A stretch of 64,000 bases of DNA from Hymenopellis radicata (taxonomy: Eukaryota; Basidiomycota; Agaricomycetes; Agaricales; Physalacriaceae). The DNA is taken from the NCBI GenBank assembly GCA_015501595.1, contig JADNRX010000075.1, positions 62,001 through 126,000 of the forward strand. The letters run 5' to 3'. Each line of letters begins with the position of its first letter. Positions within the stretch are counted from its first letter, which is position 1. The notes below the pieces were generated by a model, which saw only the letters and a list, made by a program, of their open reading frames with translations, had not been told where the DNA came from and ran no database searches. Of the stretch, positions 47,079-57,573 are shown one piece after another. A program made the translations under genes and the position numbers.

Positions 47079-49142
47079 TTACTCGTCGATGGAGGCTAAA
47101 AGTCTGTCTGCGTCGATGCGCGGGGTGACGGCGCATTTGAAGGGCTTGATATCACTAGGGAGGATCAACGATTTGTAACGAAGATATATGCAAGAACCAA
47201 CCTGACGATGCCAGGTAGAGGCTCCAGCATAGGTGTGCTACCTGGAAGTGTCTTAATATCAAACACAGCCAGAGACGTTGTGACGGTAATGTAGATGGAA
47301 GCGTCAGCCAAGAGACGACCTGAAGGACTCGATAAGAAAGAGAGAGGGACGTGGTTTTGTAGACGATGAACCTGGGCATACTCTGTAACGAGTGATAAGC
47401 CAAAACACGTACTGTCGAGTTCGAGCTGGACAAACCTTCGGCCAAATCCGAAAATGTAGTCTCTGGATCTTGCTCAGGGTTGTCACCGAGGAACCTTGCT
47501 GGGTTGAATTGCATGGGCTCCTTATAGACCTTCGGATCATGCGCCATATTCCTGAGTTAATGTTCAGCAACAGGCTGAGACTTTCGAGCTGAACGCACCA
47601 AAGACTGGCCATGACGATAGCTCCAGCCGGGATGAACATTCCATTATGGACATCGTCCTGTGAAGTGCAATGGGGCATGCCTGTATCAATGGCTCGCATG
47701 AAGCTTCCAGCGGTATACAGATCGACACATCTCACCACTGGGTACAGCGACATGATACCGAGTCAGCTCTTTACACAAAGCTTCGACGTAGGGCATGTGC
47801 GCTCTGTCCTGAAACGAAGGTAGTCTGTCTCGTCCGACCACCGAATCAATCTCATCCTTGGCCTTCCTCTGAATGTCCGGGTAGTTGCACATTGCTAGGT
47901 AGAAGGCATAGAATGTGACTGCTGACTGTTCAAACAAGATCAGATATTGTGCATCCACTCGTGCGGCTACTGACTGTGTCGACACCAGCTGATAGACCAT
48001 TCGGATCAGAGCTAGGTCGATGAACGGTGACTCGGAGACGTAACGCACCTCCAAACATCGAGCTAGAAGTGTGTTTCAGGTTTAGCTCGTCCTCGTACGA
48101 AATGTTCTGCTTCAACCATCGAGCGGTGAAAGATTCCTCCGCGGTGCCTGCAGCCTTAATACGGCCTCATGAGGTCTGAAGGAACATGCGATGAAAGACG
48201 TACTAGCTGCGCTTTAACGTAGTTGAATGGAACGTCGACCATTCTCCAGTAGTCCTTAGCCCAGGCCCTACCCTGTCGCTTGAAGCCTGCTCCCGGAAAC
48301 CAATCGGGCACTTTCATGAGAATGTGCATATGATTGACGAGAAAGCCTCCTGGCGCCGTAGCCTTATTAAAGTTTTCCATGGCTGTATTGACGATTTGGA
48401 CCATAGGATCGATTCCCTCTCTTGCCTCGAGCTCATACCCATACGCGACTTTGAGGATGATACCACCAGCATGCCTATCACGAAATCAGGCAAGGCTCGC
48501 ATCACTCATCTTCTGATGTACCGTAAGCAGTGAGCCTTCAGCTCATCTGGGCGGGAAAGGACGTTTTTGACGAAGAGTTGGGCAGCGCGCTCCTCCTGAG
48601 GGTAGAAATTGGAGATAGAACCCCGTCCTAACTCCTGCTGGAACATACGACGACCTGCCTTGAATCTCTTGTCCCGCGCAGGAATGAGACCAATCGAATC
48701 CTATATGAAAGTGGATGAGCTTGGCCCAAACTCACTATTCGAACAAAGACGCGCTTTCATTTCCATAAGATCCATAGCCATCGGCACAAAAGGTCTGTCG
48801 GAATATATACTACTCTTCTTCTCGAGTATGTCCATGGCCATCGAATATGAGTTTATAAAGACGATGGTGGTCCCGAATACGGACAATGATACGAGGTTAC
48901 CTGTCCCGGGACGTCAGAATTTGGTGAACGAGGCGAGCGGAGGAGTTCTCACCCCATCGCTCCCCCCACATTTGCATTGTCATAATCCATTCTGCGGCTG
49001 ACGGTATGTCCAGCAGGTTTCCGATTATTGGATAGCCCTTCGGACCAGGTGGAAGGACATTGCGGGTTCTGGTAGTCGCGAGACGACGTAGAATCCAAGC
49101 ACTAAGGATGATAAGCCCCAGTTCGAGCGGCAAGAAGGACAT
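47079..49142 (-). CDS. cytochrome P450 monooxygenase, one frame break before the heme motif
   Basis: Membrane-bound oxygenase likely to modify the cluster product. The anchor MSFLPLELGLIILSAWILRR is followed by NVLPPGPKGYPIIGN, the I-helix AGVDTSAVTFYAF, the K-helix region EALCKELTRY, PAGAIVMASLW and the heme-binding FGFGRRVCPGR, ending in FKCAVTPRIDADRLL. More than ten short introns are needed. Intron 48701-48754 fits only as GC-AG (donor GCGCGT). Near 47,463 the exon reads in the frame of NPEQDPE, while the heme motif is one base out of frame, with no intron between: a single-base loss in a C run would explain it. An upstream Met at 49256 is possible. It ends 39 bp from the convergent terpene synthase. 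Confidence 0.82.
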
Positions 49143-49718
49143 CTGAAGGTAAGGGAGCCCAAGATCTTGCAAAGGAGATATTTTTAGCGTTGAACCGCGC
49201 GCTGATCGCACGAAGCAGAACAGGCTGAGGCTGAGAACACAGACCGTTCGGAGCATCAAAATCTGCTGGCGCCACGTATGATACTTACTAGATCGATATT
49301 TAGTCCGTACGGAGAATCATGTCTTCTGATGTGCTGTTCCGATGGCTGGTTGATGGTAAGTGCCGGCAAGTATAGGGAGGAGTTGCGACCACACCAGGTA
49401 GATCATCATTGAATATAGCCGCCGTTTGCCGCGCAACTTTCCCACCCTTCCTTCGTTCGCATCGAGATTCGAAGACCTTCACTCGGACCCTCGCACAAAT
49501 CTTCCAATCACAATCAGTGTGCTTAGTATACATATCAGCCTCTCGAACCGTGAGAAAGGAAAAATACACTCCGGAGTCCGTGTCAAACTATAGAAGCAAC
49601 CGACGACGCGATAACTGCCAGCGAAGCACTGACCTGGCGCTGAGGACGCAGCACCATTGTCGGAGAAGCGGCACCAGCGTAGTATGCCGTCGCAGAAGCA
49701 CCATCATGATGAGTTTCT
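49143..49718. other. upstream region of the P450, no supported gene
   Basis: Open frames at 49300-49569 (-) and 49409-49777 (+) overlap and show no motif. Confidence 0.4.
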
Positions 49719-50888
49719 CATCCGTTCGGTATCCACCTGGCAGGTACAATAAGGTGATTGCTATCCGGTCCGTGTAGACATGGGGTCCAAGCTCGAGTCC
49801 TTCATTTAACGTGAGGGCGACGACAGGCCATTGGGCGAGTCCTATAAGACTTGGTGCGTAACAGATAAAGCACGGTAGGGCCTGAAGCCATTCAGAACTT
49901 ACTTCCATTCCTCGTCGACGCGGACTCGAGTTTTCGTGGGCTGTGCCATTCGTGCCGGGAACTCTGTACCAAATCTGCGTGGTACGATGACGCTTTGCTC
50001 TTCTCGCCGATCTCGTTTGACTTGATGTTTACTTCCAGTTCGACGTGAACGGCGTACCAGGCGGATGTCAAGATACGTACACTGTCATTCCCAATTTCAA
50101 TGGCACCGACGATGTGTTGAATCGTCCGAATGTGACATTCCTGGAGCTGACTGATGTCGATTCGTAGATCAGGTAAGTAAGTATCAACTCTTTATCTCTG
50201 CTAAAGACAGAACACGCCCTGTAGTGCACAGATACATCAATCAAACCTAATACGGGGACGCCTCCATTCACTCTTAAAGTTACAGTACGTGCATTCGCCT
50301 AGCTTCACTGTGATGATAGATTACCCGCCTTTGCACCCGCCATTCAACTTGACATTGAATACAGTGGAACCGATTACATGGACCGTGTCACTTGTGAGTT
50401 CACGTACCTAACTACGCACGATAGCTAAGTTTAGGGTAATAGTCAAGGGTCATGCCGTTCTATGGTCAGCTCTGAAGGTCTCGCTTGGGCAGCTGGTCCC
50501 ATGCATTCGGGGGGGGGGGGGGGTGGTCCAACGGATTGTCTCGTTCCAGTAACAATGTGAGGTCTCTGCTCGACTCCCCATGTTCGTTCTTCTCACGTAT
50601 GTTGCTACACACATAAAAATTCGAAGACGGCGCAGGTGTAGGAGGCCTGTTTGAAGTTACTGTGACCTGGGAAAGTGGCGCGCCCATCCACCGGCTACAC
50701 TTTGCAACCTGGCAATACATTGGGCCGCCAGACGAGTGTATGTGTCGACCACGGCAGATCAGAGCGAGAGCTTTCCTCAGCAGGTCATCGTTCTGCATCG
50801 CGATGGCAGACGAGCGCCGGTGATGACGCTATATGAGGAGGATATTGTCGAGCTGCCGTCGGGATCGTGGGGAGAGGCCGCGGGGTGA
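49719..50888 (+). pseudogene. decayed copy 2 of the secreted/transmembrane protein gene
   Basis: Second copy of the block at 34003-35402, same orientation. Shared segments include CATCCGTTCGGTA at the left edge, the roughly 85 identical bases at about 49,957-50,041, and PFTLKV, FNLTLNTVDPITWT and GVGGLF coding remnants. This copy lacks about 290 bp present in copy 1 and has a G15 run at 50509-50523. It extends farther right, into a tail reading QQVIVLHRDGRRAPVMTLYE, DIVELPSGSWGEAAG and a stop at 50886-50888. That looks like the cytosolic end of a single-pass protein. Frame breaks are numerous, so no intact product is expected. Confidence 0.7.
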
Positions 50889-51094
50889 AGGCAGGGAGTT
50901 GGCGGCTGTTGAGAGTGCCAGGCCAACGAGTTCGTTTCTGGTTTGTCCTCTCCTGCTTTGGGTATGCAGTTGATTGTGTGTAAATTCTACGTAAATGCCT
51001 GTAATATTATATGTTGTCGGTATACAACGCTTTCGCAGCGCATGCTGCTGAGTCAGCTTTATAGCACTTGCTTTCCGACATCCATTGTTGCAAC

Positions 51095-51583
51095 ATGGCT
51101 TCCGCCTATTACGAGTTTTACCGTGGATCTTCGTGCGTCTACTAGCGCACCACTTGTACACTACTCATCGGACGGTTGTTTAGTATTGGAATGGCGTTGA
51201 CGGATTCATTGGACGAGCTAATAACGAGCGGGGCCATTACACCACAGCTCGCTATGAAAGTTCTACAGCAGGTTCGCGCTGCTCGTACTCCCTGTGGCAT
51301 CTACTGAGCTTGTCAGTTCGATAAATCGCTGGCGGACACGATGGTGCGGCAAGTGAAGCACAAGACGACGCTCAAGGCACGTTTCGTCAATGTTGTCCTC
51401 ATCGCGTTAATTAAATGTCATTAGGGCCATCTCCATACGTACCGCTTATGTGACGATGTCTGGACGTTTATTGTGAAGAATCCGTCGTTCAAGATGGAGG
51501 CGAACGAGACTGTCGGGACAGCTAAATTGAAGATCATCGCGTGTAAAAACGGAGATGCCATAGACACTACTGGAAAGAAGTAA
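51095..51583 (+). CDS. TOA2: transcription initiation factor IIA gamma subunit
   Basis: Small subunit of TFIIA, which stabilises TBP on promoters. Spliced translation of about 114 residues reads [80 protein letters not shown] and a tail ending IDTTGKK. Both TFIIA-gamma domains are complete: the N-terminal four-helix part and the C-terminal beta barrel. Exons are 51095-51132, 51184-51271, 51317-51376 and 51425-51583. The last intron, 51377-51424, preserves the LKGHLH junction only as GC-AG (donor GCACGT). It lies 206 bp downstream of pseudogene copy 2, so this conserved gene marks the right border of the accessory region. Confidence 0.92.
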
Positions 51584-51798
51584 TCATACCCAGACCATAC
51601 TAGCCTTCTCGTAACATCTATCTGATAACTCTCATCATTCACACAAGCAAGGTGATAGGTAGGTTGTTATTGGACCAATCCATTTAAGTATGGGTGTACT
51701 AAGTAAAGATAGTGTTTAAACGAGCGGCACTGGATTGGAGACAGTCAAGAAAACACATATATCAGTGTTCCAGGTCCGTAAAACGACATGAAAAAAAT

Positions 51799-52550
51799 TT
51801 AGAAAGTCATCATTCCAAGAAGAGCGCCAATGGCACCGAAGCCGAGGCCCACAGAGGTTTTGAGGGCCCCGTTGCCGGTCTGGGTGGATGCGGCGGCACT
51901 GCCAGTGCTTGAACCGGAGCCAGAAGCAGAGCCGGTGGCAGAACCGATGGCAGCAGTTGTGGTAGGGTATGCAGAACCCTTGGCCTTGATCTCGAACGGT
52001 TCGGATGTCGCATAGACCTTGTAACAGTCAGCATTATGAAATAATACACCGGGAGCATAAATCATACGTGAGTGTTGTTAAAGGGGTCGGCGAGGAGGAG
52101 AAGGTAGCCGGTTCCGGCGGAGAAGCCAACCTGCTGGGGAGTGAGGATCTTGGAGCAGTCGGCGTTGGTTCCAATGGCCACGCTGTAATGCTGTCAGTCC
52201 TACGTGTTCAACGCCTTTGCTGCAGCGACGTACATGGCCTGGGGAGCCGCCATTTGGCTGGTGTCCGTGTTGCCAATCCTAAGGCGAAAACTTTAGCATG
52301 GACGCTCGGTCGATGACTGCAGATACTGCTCACAGGACGGTGAATCCACCGGTAGGCGCATCGGCAGAGGTGCACGTCCAGGTAAAGACATTTTCGGATT
52401 CAGCGACTGTGTGGGAAATGAGAAAAAACTGGTTCGACGGCAGAGATTGGGTGACGGACCCCACCAGGTGGCCGAGTTGGGGGCCAGGATCTCGAATGCA
52501 GAGACGGCGGATGCAGCAGCAGCGAGGACAAAGACGAGACGGGCGAGCAT
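51799..52550 (-). CDS. GPI-anchored Ser/Thr-rich cell-wall protein (Kre9/Knh1-like domain)
   Basis: Small extracellular protein probably attached to wall or membrane. Signal peptide MLARLVFVLAAAASAVSA is followed by FEILAPNSATWWVAESENVF, TWTCTSADAPTGGFTVLIGN, ADCSKILTPQQVGFSAGTGY and YATSEPFEIKAKG. A Gly/Ser/Thr linker and a hydrophobic C-terminus (VGLGFGAIGALLGMMTF) typical of GPI addition come last. The single beta-sandwich domain resembles the Kre9/Knh1 N-terminal family. Five exons are joined by four GT-AG introns, all in frame. No catalytic residues are expected; a structural or beta-glucan-related role is inferred from the family. Confidence 0.85.
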
Positions 52551-53239
52551 GGCGGGCGTGGTGGAAGGTGAATGAGAGGAAGGGCAAGGGAGAAGCAAGG
52601 TCGTCTTCGGTAATTGCCGCTTGTCTGCCATGTGTTCCAGGTTCCCCTAGTGCCATCGGCCCCAGATCGCCTGCTCTTGCCCGTTTGCCATGTTAAACTG
52701 TGTGGAGTGGCTTTGTGAACGCTTCTGTCTTCAAAATATGCATGATGGCGGTTAAGACAGAAAGAAAACTGCGGCACTCGTCATACCCCATCCACGTTTG
52801 GCAAGTACTGCGCTTACACATCATTACTGGTCGACATAATCGTGCTTTTTTCTAGTGGTCTAACCGTCACAGTGATCCAGGCAGTACCCCTCAAGATTTC
52901 ATGCAGAAGACTCGGAGGCTCTGGTTCTTACTCGGTAGCTTTCTCCCTCGCTACAGCTCCAGTCTGCATCATGTCACGCATTATCAGGATTCCAGAGCAT
53001 CGAAATCTTATACATCTTCTCTCTCTAATTAACAAGGACAAGTACCACAGAAACGTCCTTAATCCACTGACGGGCCTCAATCTGGGTTCACGCGCCGACT
53101 CACGCTGGTCATTCATCACGCGCCCTCAGCCGTCAATCAGATTCTCAATGCCGGACCGTCGATATTACCCAAGTCATGCTCAGCCTTCCTGCTGCATAAA
53201 TTAAAGCATGCCACCTTCTTAGGCTCTCTCAAGAACGTC
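52551..53239. other. divergent intergenic region
   Basis: 689 bp between the GPI protein and GH88 genes. A TATA-like ATAAATTAAAG lies about 40 bp upstream of 53240. An open frame at 52842-53204 (+) has no motif. Confidence 0.4.
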
Positions 53240-54772
53240 ATGCTCTTCCTCCCTCTCTTTCTCTCCGCTCTTCTTGGCGTAGTCCAATCCCAATCCGCAC
53301 CCCGGGAACTCTACTCCTCCCTCATCTTCTCAAAGTCCCTATCTACCGTCCAGTCCCATTCCACGACCTCGTATCCGCAGCTGACCACGAGAACTGGTAC
53401 ATGGCAAAACACCGCCGCCGACTCGTGGACGTCGGGATTCTTCCCGGCCATGATGTACGAGCTGAATAAACGCAAGGCGTTGTGTCCCTCGGAGGACGCG
53501 AGCAACACGAATTGGCGCGCCCTCGGGCAGGCGTGGAGCACCGCTCTCATTCCGCTGGGAACGTCCAATAGTGTCGGACACGATGTTGGCTTCTTGAGTT
53601 TTCCTTTCGTTGATGAATTGGCCTTGTAAGCAATGGATTCGTGAGTATACTTTTAATCGACGTTTGTGAAGAAACTCGTCCAATCAGACTGCCATCGCGG
53701 CTATAAACTCCTTCGCCACGTATCTTGCAAATCGGTACAAGCCAGTCGTAGGCTGCACGCGGAGCTGGGACTACTACTGATCCTAACCGGTTCACGGTTA
53801 TCATCGACAATATGATGAATCTCGAGGTTCTATACGTCTCTGCTAGTCTCACTGGCAATGATACTCTGCGCCAAATTGCCAAAAAGCACGCAGATACGAC
53901 AATGAATAATCATATTCGAGCCGATGGTACGTGTATCTCGTATTTGCGCGGAAAATGACTGTAGCTGGCGATGTAGGATCGACGTGGCATGTCCTCATTT
54001 ACAACGGAACGACTGGAAGTATCATCAGCAAAATAACCAATCAGGGATACGCCGACAACAGGTCAGTCGATGTTATCGATAGTCGCCGACGTTCTAACGA
54101 GGAAGAACAGTACCTGGAGTCGCGGACAAAGCTGGGGTGTTTACGGCTTTGCCAATAGTATGCATACCCTGCTTCATGTCGACCTTCCCCTGATGTGTGT
54201 TGTCCAGTGTATCGCCTTACCGGCGACATCAACTACCTCACCACCTCACGCCGCCTGGCCACATGGTTTATTGATCATCTCCCAGCGGACGGTGTTGTAC
54301 CTTGGTAGGATGGCTTTTCCATTTCTGCAATGCTTCTCTTGAATGTGATGGCAGGGATTTCGACGCACCCAACATCCCCAATCCTCGACCAGCGGATTCG
54401 TCTGCCGCCGGCATTGTCTCGAACGGTCTCTTGTTGTTGGCCCAGTTGGAAACAGACGCATCCCTAGCCACAAAGTGGAGGAACGCGGCGTTGGGTGTAC
54501 GTGCTTCTTACGAGAGATTACGCTGTCTTTTGACTGTTGGGTATGACAGATTCTGGATTCTATCACTGATCTTGCGTGGGCGCCGTCTTGGCAGAGTCTT
54601 CTGTCCAACGCGACAGCCAACTGGCCTCAGAATAGCTACCTCACAGGTCTTGTTTACGGTCAGTCAGCCCGAGACGCGTAAAGTCGTGACTGACATCGTT
54701 TCATACTTAGGTGATTATTACTACATAAAGGCTGGGAACGAGCTGCTAGCTATGAATCTTACGACGTGCTGA
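53240..54772 (+). CDS. GH88-type unsaturated glucuronyl hydrolase, one frame break
   Basis: Secreted six-hairpin glycosidase expected to remove unsaturated uronic acids. Signal peptide MLFLPLFLSALLGVVQSQS is followed by TGTWQNTAADSWTSGFFPAM, LNKRKALCPSED, HDVGFLSFPFVDEL, FTVIIDNMMNLEVLYVSASL, TWSRGQSWGVYGFANMYRLT, WDFDAPNIPNPRPADSSAAG and GDYYYIKAGNELLAMN. WSRGQSWGVYGF and the paired aspartates fit the active-site region. First intron is about 53,630-53,675 (acceptor GTGAAG). Near 53,767-53,781 the exon shows TRSWD followed by one extra base in CTACTACT, putting the next block (DPNRFTVIID) out of frame. All other junctions hold. Confidence 0.82.
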
Positions 54773-55376
54773 CGAATGTGTATAACAATGAAGCGATAAT
54801 TATTGTCTAGTTAAGAAGCTCGGCCCTTTCAGCTTTAGGAGGGCTATTTTGGCAATGACCGCTTCTTGGCGATCGTCACGGTTGTCACGCGTTTCTGCTC
54901 TTGATTTGGTACCATAACAATTAACATCGAAACGAACGTACACTCTAGCACAGGAATCCACCGGTTTTTTGCAATCAAATGGCAACGAGCAAACGGAGCA
55001 AACGAACTATAGAACAAACGCCATTTCAGGATTGCGCAGTGCTTTGTACTAAAAGTAGGGCCGGTGCTGGGAAGAGAAGCGGTAAAAACTTTTGCTGCTA
55101 CTTGGAATTTCGTTGTGTGCTGAATTGTGTTATAGAATCTGGCACCTTTTATATGTAGTTGGTCTCTACTGAGCCGACTGCCACTGGAATCAGTGTCAGA
55201 GAACCCAATCCGGGAATACACACGTTGTCGAATTATTTGCCGTCTCGTGCATGATCATGTTGTAATTGATCCCCGCTCCACTGGGAAGCCGAACTTCGAA
55301 CTACTTGCTCCGATTTCGAATGACGGGTGGCTGCGGGACTATATAAAAGGACCCACCAGAGTTGCCAAGCCTACTA
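54773..55376. other. intergenic, no supported gene
   Basis: 604 bp containing the promoter of the next gene; no ORF with a recognised motif. Confidence 0.5.
55341..55350 (+). promoter_or_regulatory. TATA box of the Skt5-like gene
   Basis: ATATAAAAGG ends 27 bp upstream of the ATG at 55377. The close match to consensus supports transcription starting just before the codon. Confidence 0.6.
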
Positions 55377-57225
55377 ATGTCGCCCCCAACACCTCCCCGC
55401 TCTGACTCTCCCTCACCACTCGATGCAGAGTCACCACCGTCTGTACCAACGCTCTCACTCGAGATCCCCATACCGTCCATCCTCCAACCCGGTCAACCCG
55501 CTTCTCCATCCCTCCGTTCGCCGTCCAGCCCGTCCAGCCCTTCCAAGGCCGTCGCAGACATTCCGACCGTCTCATCCCTCGAGCTCTCCTACCAGGCCGA
55601 CGTCGAGCCCGAAACCCAGATCGCGTGGTGTCGCGACGTCGTGTACCTCCTCGGTCGCCATACCAGCCTCGATCCCGATGCCGGCCCCACCAAACTCACT
55701 GACGCGTCTCTCCTGGCGTTGGTGCAGACGGCCGTCGAGATATTTGATGCGTTAGCGGCGAGCTGCCCTGAGGCACAATACCTCCGCGCAACCATCGCAG
55801 CATCCGGTGCCGTGCCCGGTATCGTGCAGCATAACCGACAGCAGGCGTTCAGGGACTTTGAGGCGAGCGCCAAGGCTGGGTTTCACAAGGCCTGGTTCAA
55901 TCTCGGTCGCGAGTACGAGACGTGCGGAGACGTGGGACATGCCCGAGATTGCTTTGAACGTGGGGTTGCGTTCGGTGTGAACGAGTGTCTATACGTTCGT
56001 TTCTTCCCTTTCTATTTCACAAACGTGCACTGATGGGAATATCTTTAGCGAATGGGAGTGGCTCATTTAGTAGGGCAACTCGATCTTCCTCAAAATATAC
56101 CCAGTGGTCTCGCTCTATTAGCCAGGGCGGCGACTAACCCGACTCTGTATACCCCACAGCCAGCATACGCTTATGCACTCCTACTCCTTGGCGAGTCCGG
56201 TCTCGCTAACATTCCTGCCTCATCCTTTAATGTCATCCTCCCGCCAAGTACTTCCGCACTTGACGAAGCCAAAGTCCATCTGGAACGTGCCGCCTTCTTC
56301 CATTACCCACCTGCCCAATATAAACTCGCCCTTGCATACGAATTTGCGCAGTATCCGTGGCCCTATGACCCACTGATGAGCGTGGAGTGGTACTCCAAGT
56401 CGGGAACGATGGAAGCGGAGATGGCCTTGAGCAAGTGGTTTTTGTGCGGTGCTGAGGGTGCTTTCGAGAAGGACGAAGGACTCGCGTGGGTGTTTGCTGA
56501 GAAGGCTGCAGATAAAGGTCTCGTTAACGCAGAGTTTGCCATGGGCTATTATTGTGAGGTCGGAGTTGCAGGGAAGAAGGATTTGGATAAAGCCATATCA
56601 TGGTACAACAAGGTCAGGTTTATTCTCGTCCACTTCTAAAATTGGAATGCTCAAAATACCCTCAGGCTGCGACTCACGGAAGCGACGAAGCGAAAGGCCG
56701 ATTGCAGGCCTTGAACCTACCGACGCCTTCCGTCTTGACGAGATCGGAGCACGAGACGCTAACGGGGGAGAAGCTAGTCAGAAAGCGGACTACCGCCAAG
56801 ATGGTCAGCGACGCTAGGGGGGCGACTACAACGCGTCGACCATCGAGAAGAGTCCTCGAGAACATTCGCAAGGAAACCATCAGCGAAGGCGTGTACCCAA
56901 TGACGCCGCCCAAGACGCCTTCCCCGCCGCCTGCGTCCCCGACTTTATTGGCTGCCCCGCAGATGCCAGGACGGAAACGATACTCGCTCGTGGATCCTGG
57001 GTTCAACAGTGCTGGTGAAGCCCCGGCGCGATCGCCGTCCCCGTGTCCGCCTGGGCGACGCACGTCGGGGAGGGGGAATACGGGTGATAGCCCACCAGGC
57101 GCCGGCGACGCTACGAGCCGCCGCCACGAAAGAGCTCGGCGCCGCAGACGTTTGCGGAGATGGGGATCGGGAGCACGACTATGACTGCGCCAGACTCGGA
57201 TAAGTCGGATTGTGTGGTGATGTAA
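55377..57225 (+). CDS. Sel1-repeat activator of chitin synthase (Skt5/Chs4-like)
   Basis: Predicted to recruit and activate chitin synthase at the membrane. A Pro/Ser-rich N-terminus precedes Sel1-type helical repeats: AFRDFEASAKAGFHKAWFNL, DCFERGVAFGVNECLYRMGV, GLALLARAATN, AKVHLERAAFFHYPPAQYKL, AWVFAEKAADKGLVNAEFAM and AISWYNKAATHGSDEAKGRL. Exons are 55377-55994, 56049-56612, 56666-57042 and 57099-57225. The last splice (56 bp intron with GTGTCC donor) changes frame into KSSAPQTFAEMGIGS and ends DKSDCVVM, a CaaX prenylation box as in Skt5 proteins. Without that splice the protein ends in an Arg-rich string lacking the box. The CaaX end is the main reason for choosing Skt5 over a generic Sel1 protein. 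Confidence 0.83.
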
Positions 57226-57573
57226 TGGGAGGAAAAGGGATTGTGGGATGCTGAATATACCGTAATGATCATCTTTAATGAACAGTGTTAACTACTTTAT
57301 TTGAAGAAGGTAGCTTGGAATATCTTGATAGGCATTGCAATTATTAATCAAGTGCATATGGAATACAGCAATGTCGCGAACTGTAATGAACAGTCAATCG
57401 TGAGCTGTCAATGTCTATGCCTGCCGCATGAATCGTTGGAAGAGAGCTCGCATTGCATCCTGCTCGACAAGTTTGACGACGATTATCATTGTCTAAGGTA
57501 CCCAGATAACTAGAAAAACACAAATAAAACCACAAGTATCATAAGAAAATCGAATGTGTGTAGAAACAACAAC
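57226..57573. other. convergent spacer, no supported gene
   Basis: 348 bp between two stop codons; A-T-rich, no motif. Confidence 0.5.

Noticed and set aside
1196..49142. Idea that the GGPP synthase belongs to the terpene cluster
   Set aside because: It lies over 36 kb away with many housekeeping genes between, and the cyclase present is of the sesquiterpene (FPP-using) type.
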